DNA from: Helicobacteraceae bacterium
GTDB taxonomy: Bacteria; Campylobacterota; Campylobacteria; Campylobacterales; Helicobacteraceae
DNA: 64,000 nucleotides
Direction of reading: 5' to 3'
NCBI GenBank assembly: GCA_017508245.1
Contig: JAFVZI010000014.1
Location: 124,001-188,000 of the forward strand
In this document: positions 1 through 9,142 of the stretch, one piece after another
How positions within the stretch are numbered: position 1 is the stretch's first letter
Layout: each line of letters begins with the position of its first letter
Translations under genes and position numbers: made by a program
Notes under the pieces: model-generated
What the model was told of the DNA's origin: nothing
Seen by the model: the letters and a program-made list of their open reading frames with translations, nothing else
Databases searched by the model: none

Positions 1-817
1 CAAATGTTTTTGCAAACATCACCCTAGCTTGAATACTATCAAACTTATCAAACTCTCTATTTATATATTTTAAAAATGCGTGATTTTTCAAAAATACCCT
101 AGAAATGTCGCTTTCTATTTCATAGATTAGAATCTCAATTTCTACTTGAAGTTTATCGAGTCTATCATAAAGACTTTGAAGCTGTGAAGGAAATACATAA
201 AAATATCCAGCACTTGAACGTTCTAAAATTCTACCATCTAAACATTTATTAAATCCAGCCTTAAGCAAAAGACATTCTTTAGAATCTATCAAATGAGTTT
301 GTTTATCAACTAAATAAGGCAAGATTCTATCTTTTTGCAAGATTTTATTAATAGATTTTTTTATCTCAACTTTTAGTGAGATAATATTTGAATTTAGCGA
401 ATCTAGCTTTGGATATATGCCATTATTTATTTTTCCATCATCATCGAAACTTCTTGCAATCTCCACAATCTCACTTGGAATATTGATATTTGATAGCCAG
501 CTTGATACGTGCCTTGAATTAGTAAAATTTATTTTTTTTAAATACAAAAAATATTTGATAATCTTAATAAACTCAAATATAGAATCTAGCTTTAAGATTC
601 CAAATTTTTTTATATGTAATAGTTCAGAATCCAAATTTGATACTTGTCTTGGAGGTATAAATGGAATAGATTCAAGTTCATCAATAAATTGCTTTAAAAC
701 AACAATATCACCTTCAATATAAAATGGAGTGATGCGAGCAAAAAAACCACTAAATCTATTAATAAATTCGACTAAGTCAAGTCTATTACATAGCCCTTCT
801 ATATCTTTTAATAGCAT
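1..817 (-). CDS. mutS2: MutS2 family protein, N-terminal part, cut by the left window edge
   Basis: The minus strand reads without a stop from an ATG at 817 to position 1, giving 272 residues of the N-terminal MutS-core/clamp region. The ATPase and Smr parts would lie outside the window. The text starts MLLKDIEGLCNRLDLVEFI and is rich in Ile, Leu, Lys and Asp. Family knowledge: H. pylori MutS2 (HP0621) binds branched DNA and limits recombination. The assignment rests largely on synteny with the HP0622-like gene and murC (HP0621-HP0622-HP0623). The start overlaps the end of the upstream gene by 10 bases, which suggests coupled translation. The Walker motifs cannot be checked here. Confidence 0.72.
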   Translation of the reverse strand, partial: MLLKDIEGLCNRLDLVEFINRFSGFFARITPFYIEGDIVVLKQFIDELESIPFIPPRQVSNLDSELLHIKKFGILKLDSIFEFIKIIKYFLYLKKINFTNSRHVSSWLSNINIPSEIVEIARSFDDDGKINNGIYPKLDSLNSNIISLKVEIKKSINKILQKDRILPYLVDKQTHLIDSKECLLLKAGFNKCLDGRILERSSAGYFYVFPSQLQSLYDRLDKLQVEIEILIYEIESDISRVFLKNHAFLKYINREFDKFDSIQARVMFAKTF

Positions 818-1146
818 TGTTTTATAGAGATAATTTTTCCATAAAATTCAGTATCTTTTTTACCAATAAAGCTTAGCGTAGGATTTGCAAAATTAAATTT
901 ATCACTTTTTATATCAATATCACCACACTTTATTGTCTCACCACGCATAAATGTAGTAATCAAATCGATATCTCTTTTGTTGTGATTGTCTTGCACAGCT
1001 GTATATATGCCTATTGTAATTGGTAAAATAATTATCAAAACACCAACAATAATCTTACTTTGTTTTGTAAAGCTACCTTTTATAATAAAATACAATGCAA
1101 CACCAACTATAATTGCGATTAAAAAATATATAAAGATTCTCATCAT
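808..1146 (-). CDS. Small two-helix membrane protein (HP0622-like)
   Basis: This 112-residue protein has two hydrophobic segments, about residues 3-20 and 33-50. A polar domain of about 60 residues follows, with two cysteines, one near residue 74 and one next to the C-terminus (SIKQCY). It lies 4 bases after murC and overlaps mutS2 by 10 bases, so the three are probably co-transcribed. The same position in H. pylori is held by the uncharacterised HP0622. No enzymatic motif is visible. An inner-membrane location is inferred from the helices. Confidence 0.75.
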   Translation of the reverse strand: MMRIFIYFLIAIIVGVALYFIIKGSFTKQSKIIVGVLIIILPITIGIYTAVQDNHNKRDIDLITTFMRGETIKCGDIDIKSDKFNFANPTLSFIGKKDTEFYGKIISIKQCY

Positions 1147-1150
1147 ACAC

Positions 1151-2476
1151 CTATATGCTTCCTCTTATTTGATATGTAATATCACCTGCACCAAATCCCA
1201 CAATAATCCCGGAATCTAGCACATCCAAGATTCTACCATCCTTTATTAACTCAATGCTTGAGCCATTCCTCTTTATTTTATCGGCAAAAATTGGATTATA
1301 TCTAGCAAAGTAATCATCAAAATTAATATAAACTGGCTCTTCATAAGCACGCCAAACAGGTAAAATTATAAGTTTATCTACTCCACGAAAACAATCTATA
1401 AATCCATCAATATTATGGATAGTCCTAGAATATTTGTGTGGCTGCCAGATTGCAGTGATGGTATCAATATTTTTTAGTTCTGCATATTGTTTTATAGAAT
1501 CTAGAGTGCTTTTTATCTCTGTTGGATGATGTCCATAGTCATCTATAATCACACAACCATCATTACACAAAATGTCAAATCTTTTTTTAATGCCTATATA
1601 ATTTTTTAGATTCTCCCTTATTTTATCCACACTAAGTTCATTTAGAGATGCAAGGATTGCGAGGGAGGCATTTAATGCTGTATGCTCACCAAATCCCCAA
1701 ACATCAAAATCCCCAATAAATTTATCATTATTAAACAAACTAAAGATACTATGTGGCTCATTATTTTTCAAAAAAAATCTAAGATTTTTAATATCCTTGT
1801 TTGGATAAAGTCTGATTGCTTCAATTTTTAGAGTGGATAAAAACTCATCTTCAGCATTGATAACACGAATTTTTGCTAAATCCAAAAAATCGCTATAAGC
1901 CTTATGAAAGCGATTTAAATCATAATCATAATATTCCATATGTTCAGGTTCTGCATTTGTTACTATGGCACAATATGGATTAGAATTTAGAAAACTGCCA
2001 TCGCTTTCATCGGCTTCAAATACGACACTATCACTTTTTATGGCACGAACATTTGAATCAAACTCTTTTGATTGCGCCCCAATAATCGCCCCATATTTAT
2101 TTAAAATAGCACTAAGCATAGCAGTTGTGGTGCTTTTACCGTGTGCACCACATATAGAAAATACTCGTCTTTTAGATAATATAATCTTTAATGCCTCCGC
2201 CCTTGAGAGTACGCTTATTCCCTTGCTTCTTGCATATTCTAATTCTTCATTATCTTGTTTTATAATCGCAGAATGAATAACCAATGAAGGATTTGTTACA
2301 AAAGCCCTATTATGTGGAATATTTATATTTACTCCAAGAGATTCTAGATATTTTGTAGAACAACTAAATGCGACATCAGAACCGCTTACTTTTATACCTT
2401 GTGCCTGCATATATCGTGCTAAACCAGAAATGCCAATACCGCCAATGCCAACAAAATGTATATATTTTATATCCAC
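1151..2476 (-). CDS. murC: UDP-N-acetylmuramate--L-alanine ligase
   Basis: MurC adds L-alanine to UDP-MurNAc, the first cytoplasmic step of the peptidoglycan stem peptide, using ATP. The 441-residue protein starts with the Mur-ligase nucleotide-binding motif HFVGIGGIGISGLARYM. It has the P-loop CGAHGKSTTTAML near residue 110, the central acidic motif VFEADESDGSF near residue 173, and IDDYGHHPTEI near residue 312. All are typical of MurC, and the length is normal. The start overlaps the end of the upstream aminotransferase by 10 bases. Synteny with HP0623 supports the call. Confidence 0.96.
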   Translation of the reverse strand: MDIKYIHFVGIGGIGISGLARYMQAQGIKVSGSDVAFSCSTKYLESLGVNINIPHNRAFVTNPSLVIHSAIIKQDNEELEYARSKGISVLSRAEALKIILSKRRVFSICGAHGKSTTTAMLSAILNKYGAIIGAQSKEFDSNVRAIKSDSVVFEADESDGSFLNSNPYCAIVTNAEPEHMEYYDYDLNRFHKAYSDFLDLAKIRVINAEDEFLSTLKIEAIRLYPNKDIKNLRFFLKNNEPHSIFSLFNNDKFIGDFDVWGFGEHTALNASLAILASLNELSVDKIRENLKNYIGIKKRFDILCNDGCVIIDDYGHHPTEIKSTLDSIKQYAELKNIDTITAIWQPHKYSRTIHNIDGFIDCFRGVDKLIILPVWRAYEEPVYINFDDYFARYNPIFADKIKRNGSSIELIKDGRILDVLDSGIIVGFGAGDITYQIRGSI

Positions 2477-3591
2477 TTTTTAAGCCTTTCTAAAACATCA
2501 ACAATGATATTTTCTTCATATACAAGAGCAAGTCTAATATTGCCACTTCCTGCACCTTTCCTGCCTAGAAATCTACCCGGAAGCACTAAGATGCCTTCAT
2601 TTTCATATAATTTTTTAGTAAATTCTAAATCATCATTTACTTTTAGCCATACATAGAATGTATATGGGCTTACATCAACCTCTAGAATCTCCCTTGCATA
2701 TGCTAGATTCTTAATATATTTTTTTCTAAAAATTTCAGGGCTTTTATCATCACTCCAAGCAACAACTGCGGCTTTTTGCAATGGAATAGGACAAGCAACC
2801 CCAATATAAGTGCGATACAATCTATATGGGCGTAATATTTGTGCATCTCCTGCAATAAAGCCGCTTCTTAAACCGGGTGCTGATGATCTCTTGGAGATAG
2901 AATTTATACACAAAACATTTTTAAAACCAATATTGCTCGCACTAATACAAGCCTCAAGTATAGAATGCGGCTTAGAATCTTCATAAATCTCGCTATAACA
3001 TTCATCATTTAATACAATAAAATCATATTGCAAAGCGAGTTTTACCCAAGATTCTAAATCACTTTTGCTTAGGATTCTACCCGTCGGATTATTTGGTGAA
3101 TTTAAAATCACTAAATCAACTTTTTTTAAATCTTTTTCATCTAAATGCGGCTTATAATCATTGGTAGAATCTAAATTCATGTAAATGATATTTGCACCGC
3201 TTGCAATAGCACTTCCTTCGTATATTTGATAGAATGGATTTGGAAAAGCCATAGTTTTATTTTTTTTATCCTTCAATACCCCAAAAACAAAAGTAGGAAA
3301 ATTAAACAAACATTCTCTTGTACCAAACGTAGGGATAATTTGTTCTTTTGCTATATCAACATTAAATCGTCTTTTGATAAAGCCAATCTGTGAATCTATA
3401 AGATAAGATTCTCCACCACTAGCTGGATATTTATTTAATAAATATGCATTATTTATCAACTCGTCTTGAATATTTTTTGGTGTATCAAATTGCGGTTCGC
3501 CTATCGTTAGCTTTATTACATCTTTTTTGGGCTTTATCTCTTTTATCAGCTCATTTAATCTCTCAAAAGGATATGGTGCAAAATCCATCAT
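2467..3591 (-). CDS. PLP-dependent class I/II aminotransferase (HP0624-like; possible N-succinyl-DAP aminotransferase)
   Basis: Fold-type I aminotransferase of about 374 residues. GEPQFDTP lies near the N-terminus, NSPNNPTGR in the middle, and SISKRSSAPGLRSGF contains the PLP lysine. I place the start at the ATG at 3591, one base after the stop of the helicase gene; longer in-frame starts run inside that gene. The family is usually annotated as succinyldiaminopimelate transaminase (DapC) in epsilonproteobacteria. Its position beside murC fits a role in supplying meso-diaminopimelate for peptidoglycan. Substrate specificity cannot be read from the sequence. Confidence 0.8.
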   Translation of the reverse strand: MMDFAPYPFERLNELIKEIKPKKDVIKLTIGEPQFDTPKNIQDELINNAYLLNKYPASGGESYLIDSQIGFIKRRFNVDIAKEQIIPTFGTRECLFNFPTFVFGVLKDKKNKTMAFPNPFYQIYEGSAIASGANIIYMNLDSTNDYKPHLDEKDLKKVDLVILNSPNNPTGRILSKSDLESWVKLALQYDFIVLNDECYSEIYEDSKPHSILEACISASNIGFKNVLCINSISKRSSAPGLRSGFIAGDAQILRPYRLYRTYIGVACPIPLQKAAVVAWSDDKSPEIFRKKYIKNLAYAREILEVDVSPYTFYVWLKVNDDLEFTKKLYENEGILVLPGRFLGRKGAGSGNIRLALVYEENIIVDVLERLKKWI

Positions 3592-3592
3592 A

Positions 3593-4963
3593 CTATATTC
3601 TTCTTGTCCTTCTAGTTCTTGCTTTTTGTTTTGATTTAGGGGCTTCATCTAGGCTATCTTGCAGTTCTTTTATTTTATTTTTTGAGATTCCACTTAAGCT
3701 ATCACACAAATATGATAAAAGTTTGCAAACAAGCTGTGCATTATCTATCTTGGAGCTTAAGACCGGATATAAATCAAGAGAATCCGATGATATTTTATAA
3801 TCTAGTATCGTTGATATAAAATCATCTGTATTATAATTATTTGGTAATTCAAATAATTCTAATGCAGTATTTATCCGCTCTTTTATCCTTTTTAAATCTC
3901 TAAATTCAAGTGGAGTTACAAGCGTAATTGCCATACCTTTTTTCCCTGCTCTGCCTGTTCGTCCGATTCTATGGACATAGCTTTCTGGATTTAATGGCAT
4001 ATGATAATTAAATACATGGCTAACATCGCTTATATCCAGTCCTCTACTTGCAACATCGGTGGCTACCAATATATTCGCCTTGTTTTCTTTGAAAGATTTT
4101 ATTGCAGTTTGTCTTTCTCTTTGTTCCATATCTCCGTGCAAACAAACAGACTTATAGCCTTTACTTGTAAGAAAATTTGACAGCTTATCGGCTTCTTTTT
4201 TCATTCTTGTAAAAATGATACTTTTTTGTGGCGCTATTACATCTATCAAACGAGTAATAGCATCATCTCTCTCATTCTCATTAATAATATAATATTTTTG
4301 TTCTATATCAGCATTTGCAACACTCGCAGTTGCGATTTTTACACTTTTTGGATTATTTAGAATCTTGTTTGCAAGATTTTTAATCGGTGTTGGCATCGTA
4401 GCTGAAAACAACAAAGTCTGTCTATCGCGTGGAATAAATCTAAAAATCTTTTCAATGCTATCTAAAAATCCCATATCAAGCATTTCATCACTTTCATCTA
4501 AAACCACGATTTTTGGATTAAATCTCTTTATCCTATTATTCTTTAAGTGGTCTAGCAATCTACCCGGTGTTGCAACCATAACTTGAGGTTTTTTGTCTAA
4601 TAACTCTATTTGTCTTTTTATTGATTGTCCGCCATAAACGCATATAGTTTTTGTGCGTAAAAATTTACCAAGTTTAAAAATCTCATCACTAATTTGAATT
4701 GCAAGCTCTCTTGTTGGCGTGATAATCAACGCCTCAATTTCACTATTATTTTTTAGCATATTTAAAATTGGAATTGAAAATGCTGCTGTCTTGCCTGTCC
4801 CTGTTTGTGCTTGTGCTATTAAATCGTGCCCATTCAAAATAAGTGGAATAGAATCCTTTTGTATAGGACTTGGGGTATTAAATCCTAATTCAACAATACC
4901 TTTTATAATCTTATCTTTTAATTCAAATTCCAAAAAACCATTACCGCTGCTCTTGTATTCCAT
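3593..4963 (-). CDS. DEAD-box family ATP-dependent RNA helicase
   Basis: A 456-residue two-domain RNA helicase. The Q motif precedes AQTGTGKTAAF (motif I). It also has PTREL (Ia), VVLDESDEMLDMGF (II), FSATMP (III), VATDVASRGLDI and HRIGRTGRAG (VI). Motif II reads DESD rather than DEAD. The basic tail (KARTRRTRRI) is likely RNA-binding. H. pylori has one DEAD-box helicase, HP0247 (RhpA), linked to RNase J and RNA turnover; this is probably its orthologue. A TATAAT on the minus strand at 5038-5033 and an AAGG site before the ATG fit its own promoter. Confidence 0.9.
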   Translation of the reverse strand: MEYKSSGNGFLEFELKDKIIKGIVELGFNTPSPIQKDSIPLILNGHDLIAQAQTGTGKTAAFSIPILNMLKNNSEIEALIITPTRELAIQISDEIFKLGKFLRTKTICVYGGQSIKRQIELLDKKPQVMVATPGRLLDHLKNNRIKRFNPKIVVLDESDEMLDMGFLDSIEKIFRFIPRDRQTLLFSATMPTPIKNLANKILNNPKSVKIATASVANADIEQKYYIINENERDDAITRLIDVIAPQKSIIFTRMKKEADKLSNFLTSKGYKSVCLHGDMEQRERQTAIKSFKENKANILVATDVASRGLDISDVSHVFNYHMPLNPESYVHRIGRTGRAGKKGMAITLVTPLEFRDLKRIKERINTALELFELPNNYNTDDFISTILDYKISSDSLDLYPVLSSKIDNAQLVCKLLSYLCDSLSGISKNKIKELQDSLDEAPKSKQKARTRRTRRI

Positions 4964-5032
4964 AAATTACTTACCTTAAAATTTAAAATGATTATGCTTA
5001 TAAATCCAATTTGATAGCAATATGAGCCATGG

Positions 5033-5038
5033 ATTATA
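5033..5038 (-). promoter_or_regulatory. Putative -10 element for the DEAD-box helicase gene
   Basis: On the minus strand TATAAT occurs about 70 bases upstream of the helicase ATG, in an AT-rich divergent spacer. An AAGG ribosome site stands before the ATG. There is no obvious -35 box, which is usual for Helicobacter housekeeping promoters. Confidence 0.45.
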
Positions 5039-5060
5039 ACCAAATGTTAATTAGTTTAGC

Positions 5061-5066
5061 TATAAT
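5061..5066 (+). promoter_or_regulatory. Putative -10 element for the ccdA operon
   Basis: TATAAT lies 39 bases upstream of the TTG start of ccdA and diverges from the helicase promoter. It would drive the six-gene row that ends with purU. Confidence 0.5.
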
Positions 5067-5104
5067 TTGCACTTCCTGCAAAATAATTATTTTAAGGAAT
5101 ATTT

Positions 5105-5830
5105 TTGGAATTATCATTATTTAATCTTTTTGAAAAACTACCATATTCTATCTCATTTCTAGCTGGAATCTTGACTTTTTTAAGCCCATGTATGCTTCCG
5201 CTTATAGCACCATATATGTCTTATATAAGTGGAATCTCAATTCAAGAATTAAAAGATAAATCATTAAAAAATAGAATAGTGATATTTCAAAAAGCATTGC
5301 TATTTGTTTTAGGATTTTCTATCGTTTTTATTTTGATTGGGATATCATTTAATACATTGCTTGGTAGAATCTTAGGGAACTCTATAATAAATTATATTGC
5401 TGGTGGAATTATTATATTATTTGGAATACATTTTCTTGGGATTGTAAAATTTGGTATTTTATACAAGACAAAAAAGCTAGATTCTAGCAAACTAGAAAAT
5501 ATTAGATTTCTAAAACATATTTCACCATTTATACTTGGTGTCGTATTTGCACTAGGCTGGAGTCCTTGTGTTGGGCCGATATTAAGTAGCATTATGGTGC
5601 TAAGTAGCACGGATAAAGCTGGGGGATTAGGCTTTATGATAGTTTATGCTAGCGGACTTGCTGTGCCATTTTTATTAACAGCACTTGCAATAGAGCGATT
5701 TTTTAGTCTATTTAATAAAATCAAAAGATATTCAAGAATGATAGAAATAATTAGTGGAATTTTACTTATTGCAATAGGTGTCATAATAGCATTTGGCGGA
5801 TTAGATAGACTAAATGAATTAATAAGTTAG
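5105..5830 (+). CDS. ccdA: CcdA-type thiol-disulfide transmembrane protein
   Basis: A 241-residue inner-membrane protein with about six helices. The two redox cysteines are in FLSPCMLPL (near residue 29) and GWSPCVGPI (near residue 154), each in the Pro-Cys setting of CcdA/DsbD-beta proteins. CcdA passes electrons from cytoplasmic thioredoxin to periplasmic thioredoxin-like proteins, for example for cytochrome c maturation. The start is a TTG at 5105: AAGGA lies 7 bases upstream and the reading begins MELSLF. It is first in a row of six tightly spaced genes, as in H. pylori HP0265-HP0266. Confidence 0.9.
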   Translation: MELSLFNLFEKLPYSISFLAGILTFLSPCMLPLIAPYMSYISGISIQELKDKSLKNRIVIFQKALLFVLGFSIVFILIGISFNTLLGRILGNSIINYIAGGIIILFGIHFLGIVKFGILYKTKKLDSSKLENIRFLKHISPFILGVVFALGWSPCVGPILSSIMVLSSTDKAGGLGFMIVYASGLAVPFLLTALAIERFFSLFNKIKRYSRMIEIISGILLIAIGVIIAFGGLDRLNELIS

Positions 5831-5841
5831 AAGGTAAATAA

Positions 5842-7017
5842 ATGATTTTAAAAAATGCAACAATATGCGATGAGAGTAAATTTCAAATATCTGATATACA
5901 AATCAAAGACGACATAATAGTAAAAATAGATTCCGATATTAAGGAAAACGATGAGACAATTGATTGTAGAGATAAAATTGTCATGCCTCAATTCATTGAT
6001 CTAAATATTTTTCCAAAAAATAAATCTCTCTCAAGAAAAAATCTAGAATCTCTAGCAAAAAAAGCAAAAAATGGTGGAGTTGGGATACTTATTCTAAATA
6101 GTAATACAAATCCAAAAATAGATAATGAAATGATTTTGGAGTTTATAAAAAGTATAAATAAAGAGCTAGAAATAACCATTTACCCACTAATATCATCGAC
6201 AGATAATGAAAATAAACTCATTGATATATCTATACTCAATTCCCTAGGTGGTATTGGAGTGAATCTGCAGAGCAGTTCATCATCAAATACGATAGACAAA
6301 ATCGCAAAATATGCAAAAATGCTTGATATTCCTGTGTTTGTAAATGCTGACGATGATTTGGGTGGAGTTATAAACTATGGAGAAATGAGTGCAAAGCTTG
6401 GGCTTCCTGCAAGAAACCCACTAAGTGAAATAAAAGAAGTTGCAAAGATTCTAGAAGTCGCTATTTTTTATAATATAAAGGTGATTTTTCAAACAATCAC
6501 AGAAACAAGAAGTATTCATTTGATAAATGAAGCAAAAAAAACTAATCCAAATATCTTTTGTGAGACTTCGATTCATCATTTATTATTGAATGATACAGCT
6601 TGTGATGGTTATAATACCCTAGCAAAAATCAACCCTCCACTAAAAGATAAAAAGTCTCAAGAAGCACTCATAGAATCTTTTAAAAACAATCAGATTGATT
6701 TACTAACTTCAATGCAATGTGCTTGTTACAAATCATTAAAAGAGCAACTATTTGAACAAGCAGAATACGGAATAGATACGATTGGTAGCTATTTTTCACT
6801 TATCTATTCATATCTAATAAAAACTAATATTACAGATTTACAAACTATATCTAGAATCTGTTCTAAAAATCCAGCTATGATATTAGGTCTTAATTGTGGC
6901 GAGATAAAAGTCAGCAAAGAAGCAAAACTAATGATTATCGATATAAATTCAAATAATACAATAGAAGATTCTCCCTATAATAAAGATTTATTTGGTAAAG
7001 TGCAACAATTTATTTAA
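5842..7017 (+). CDS. Dihydroorotase-like protein lacking the metal site (PyrC')
   Basis: An amidohydrolase-fold protein of 391 residues, corresponding to HP0266. True dihydroorotases carry a GLIDxHxH metal motif after the first strand. Here the text is VMPQFIDLNIFPKN, with both histidines gone. ETSIHHLLLNDT is recognisable in the middle, but the usual metal-ligand set is incomplete. This matches the non-catalytic PyrC' type, which in some bacteria serves as a structural partner of aspartate transcarbamoylase. Partnership with PyrB is inference. It starts 11 bases after ccdA, behind AAGG. Confidence 0.75.
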   Translation: MILKNATICDESKFQISDIQIKDDIIVKIDSDIKENDETIDCRDKIVMPQFIDLNIFPKNKSLSRKNLESLAKKAKNGGVGILILNSNTNPKIDNEMILEFIKSINKELEITIYPLISSTDNENKLIDISILNSLGGIGVNLQSSSSSNTIDKIAKYAKMLDIPVFVNADDDLGGVINYGEMSAKLGLPARNPLSEIKEVAKILEVAIFYNIKVIFQTITETRSIHLINEAKKTNPNIFCETSIHHLLLNDTACDGYNTLAKINPPLKDKKSQEALIESFKNNQIDLLTSMQCACYKSLKEQLFEQAEYGIDTIGSYFSLIYSYLIKTNITDLQTISRICSKNPAMILGLNCGEIKVSKEAKLMIIDINSNNTIEDSPYNKDLFGKVQQFI

Positions 7018-7028
7018 AGGAATAATCA

Positions 7029-7907
7029 ATGGAAGAAAAAATATCAAAGATGCTAGATTTATTATGGCACGATATAATAAATGCAACAATCATTGGCTCA
7101 AAGTCATTGATTATACTGATCCTTGGGATATGGTTTGCATATTTTGTAAGCGTAAAAGCAAAAAAGATTCTGCAAAAAGTATTAAAGGACGAGATATTAT
7201 CTAGCTTTCTATCAAAAGTGATTTTTGTTGGAATGATTATACTTGTTGTCGTCGCCGTACTTGGCACAATGGGTGTACAAACTACTTCAATCATCGCTGC
7301 ACTTGGTGCTGCTGGACTTGCTATCGCACTTGCACTTAAAGATTCTCTATCAAATCTTGCAAGTGGCATTATGCTTGTTGTATTTAGACCATTTATAAAA
7401 AATGACACGATAGAGATAGGAAACAGCATTGGAGTTGTAGAAGATATTTCTTTATTTCACACATATATGAAAACGCCTGATGGAAAACTTGTGGTTATAC
7501 CAAATACAAATGTTGCAAATAGTCAAATTATAAACTATACTGCAAGAAATGCTGGCTCAAAAAAAATGCAAGATATATTGGATGCAACAGAAGTGATTAG
7601 AAGGATTGATTGGCTAATTGGTGTTAGCTATGATAGCGATATTGATAAAACAAAAGAAATCATCAAAAATGCTGTATTATCAACACAAAATATCAATAAT
7701 GGCAAAGACGACCCATCAAAATCCGTATTTGTTGGTTTAAATGAATTGCAAGCAAGTGCGATAGAATTTACAGTAAGAGCTTGGGTAGTCAATAATGATA
7801 CGTTTTTTAAAACCAAATGCGATATGATAGAAAATGTAAAAAAAGCACTAGATGCAGCAAATATTGAGATACCATATAATAAACTAGATTTAAAGATAAT
7901 CAAATGA
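7029..7907 (+). CDS. Small mechanosensitive channel, MscS family
   Basis: A 292-residue protein with three N-terminal helices (about residues 20-42, 60-82 and 85-105). The third is Gly/Ala-rich (IAALGAAGLAIALALKDSLS), which is the pore helix of MscS. The beta domain follows (VFRPFIKNDTIEIG; VVIPNTNVANSQIINYT). MscS channels open on membrane tension and release solutes during osmotic downshock. An AAGGA site precedes the ATG. The stop overlaps the next start by 4 bases. Confidence 0.92.
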   Translation: MEEKISKMLDLLWHDIINATIIGSKSLIILILGIWFAYFVSVKAKKILQKVLKDEILSSFLSKVIFVGMIILVVVAVLGTMGVQTTSIIAALGAAGLAIALALKDSLSNLASGIMLVVFRPFIKNDTIEIGNSIGVVEDISLFHTYMKTPDGKLVVIPNTNVANSQIINYTARNAGSKKMQDILDATEVIRRIDWLIGVSYDSDIDKTKEIIKNAVLSTQNINNGKDDPSKSVFVGLNELQASAIEFTVRAWVVNNDTFFKTKCDMIENVKKALDAANIEIPYNKLDLKIIK

Positions 7908-9142
7908 AATTAATTGGTGCTAGCGTCATAATTACTTGTGATGAAAGATTTACAATCATCAAAGATGGTGGCATTTTATTTGATGATGAGAATATTATAA
8001 AAATTGGAAAATTTGATGAACTAAAAAAAAGTGAATTGCAAGAAGTTAGATTCTATCATTCTTGCGTTATTACACCTGCTTTGATTAACTCACATATTCA
8101 CTTTGAATTTAGTAAAAATTATTCGACATTGCAATATGGAAGCTTTGAGAAATGGTTAGATTCTGTTATGCAAAATAGAGATACTCTTATGCAAGATTCT
8201 GCAAGCTATATAAAAAATGCAATAAAAGAGACTTTATATTCTGGCGTAGGATGTGTTGGTGCGATAAGTAGCAATGGATTTGATTTGGAACTTTTAAGCA
8301 AATCTGCACTAAAAGTGGTATTGTTTAATGAGATTATGGGGAGTAATAAAGATTTTTTTAATAAAATAAAAGACAATTTTGAAGCAAGATTGGAAAAATC
8401 AAAATCCTTAGAATCTTCCACATTCAAAGCTGCAATCGCACTTCATTCACCATATTCACTTGATATAGAACTTGCACAATATGCGATAAAAAAAGCACAA
8501 GATTCTAAGATGCCAATTTCTACCCATTTTTTAGAATCTAAAGAAGAATTGACTTGGTTAGAAAACAATGATGGATATTTTAGAGGCTTTTTTAGAGATT
8601 TTTTTAAAAATGAAAATGCGAAGCCTTGCTATTCAAAAGAGAGTTTTTTAGAGCTATTCAAGGGATGCCAAACTCTATTTGTCCATTGTTTGCATTTAGA
8701 TGACAATGATTGGAATAATATATCAAAGCTAACAGCTGACATTGTAAGCTGTCCGCGTTCAAATAGATTATTAAATAATAAATATTTTGATTTATCAAAA
8801 GCAAATGATTATAATTTTCCTTTCATCATTGCAACAGACGGAAAAAGCTCAAATTATTCATTAAATATGCTAGATGAAGCAAGATGTGTGTTATTTGCGT
8901 ATGAAAACTATGACATAAATAATCTTGCAAAAGAAATCATACTTGCAATGACAAAAAATCCTGCGAAGAGACTAGGATTTAATAATGGAGTCTTAGAATC
9001 TAGTAAAGCTAGTGATTTTGCGATTTTTTATATAAAAGACATTGATAAGACGATACAAATAGAATTAAATTTTATTTTGCACGCAAGAGAAGTGCAAGAT
9101 TTATATATAAATGGAAAAAGGATAGATATTGAAAACAATTAA
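7904..9142 (+). CDS. mqnX: Amidohydrolase, probable aminodeoxyfutalosine deaminase of menaquinone synthesis
   Basis: A 412-residue amidohydrolase with a complete metal site: INSHIHFEF (HxH) near residue 66, ALHSPYSLD near 186, ISTHFLESKEE near 206, and IIATDGKSSN with the catalytic Asp near 307. It corresponds to HP0267. To my knowledge HP0267-type proteins deaminate 6-amino-6-deoxyfutalosine, the futalosine-route step to menaquinone in Helicobacter and related bacteria. It overlaps mscS by 4 bases and sppA by 14 bases, so it sits inside the operon. The substrate is taken from family knowledge. Confidence 0.78.
   Translation: MKLIGASVIITCDERFTIIKDGGILFDDENIIKIGKFDELKKSELQEVRFYHSCVITPALINSHIHFEFSKNYSTLQYGSFEKWLDSVMQNRDTLMQDSASYIKNAIKETLYSGVGCVGAISSNGFDLELLSKSALKVVLFNEIMGSNKDFFNKIKDNFEARLEKSKSLESSTFKAAIALHSPYSLDIELAQYAIKKAQDSKMPISTHFLESKEELTWLENNDGYFRGFFRDFFKNENAKPCYSKESFLELFKGCQTLFVHCLHLDDNDWNNISKLTADIVSCPRSNRLLNNKYFDLSKANDYNFPFIIATDGKSSNYSLNMLDEARCVLFAYENYDINNLAKEIILAMTKNPAKRLGFNNGVLESSKASDFAIFYIKDIDKTIQIELNFILHAREVQDLYINGKRIDIENN

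Noticed and set aside
3592-3648. Longer N-terminus of the aminotransferase from the ATG at 3648
   Set aside because: It lies inside the helicase gene; the ATG at 3591 starts directly after the helicase stop and matches the family start.
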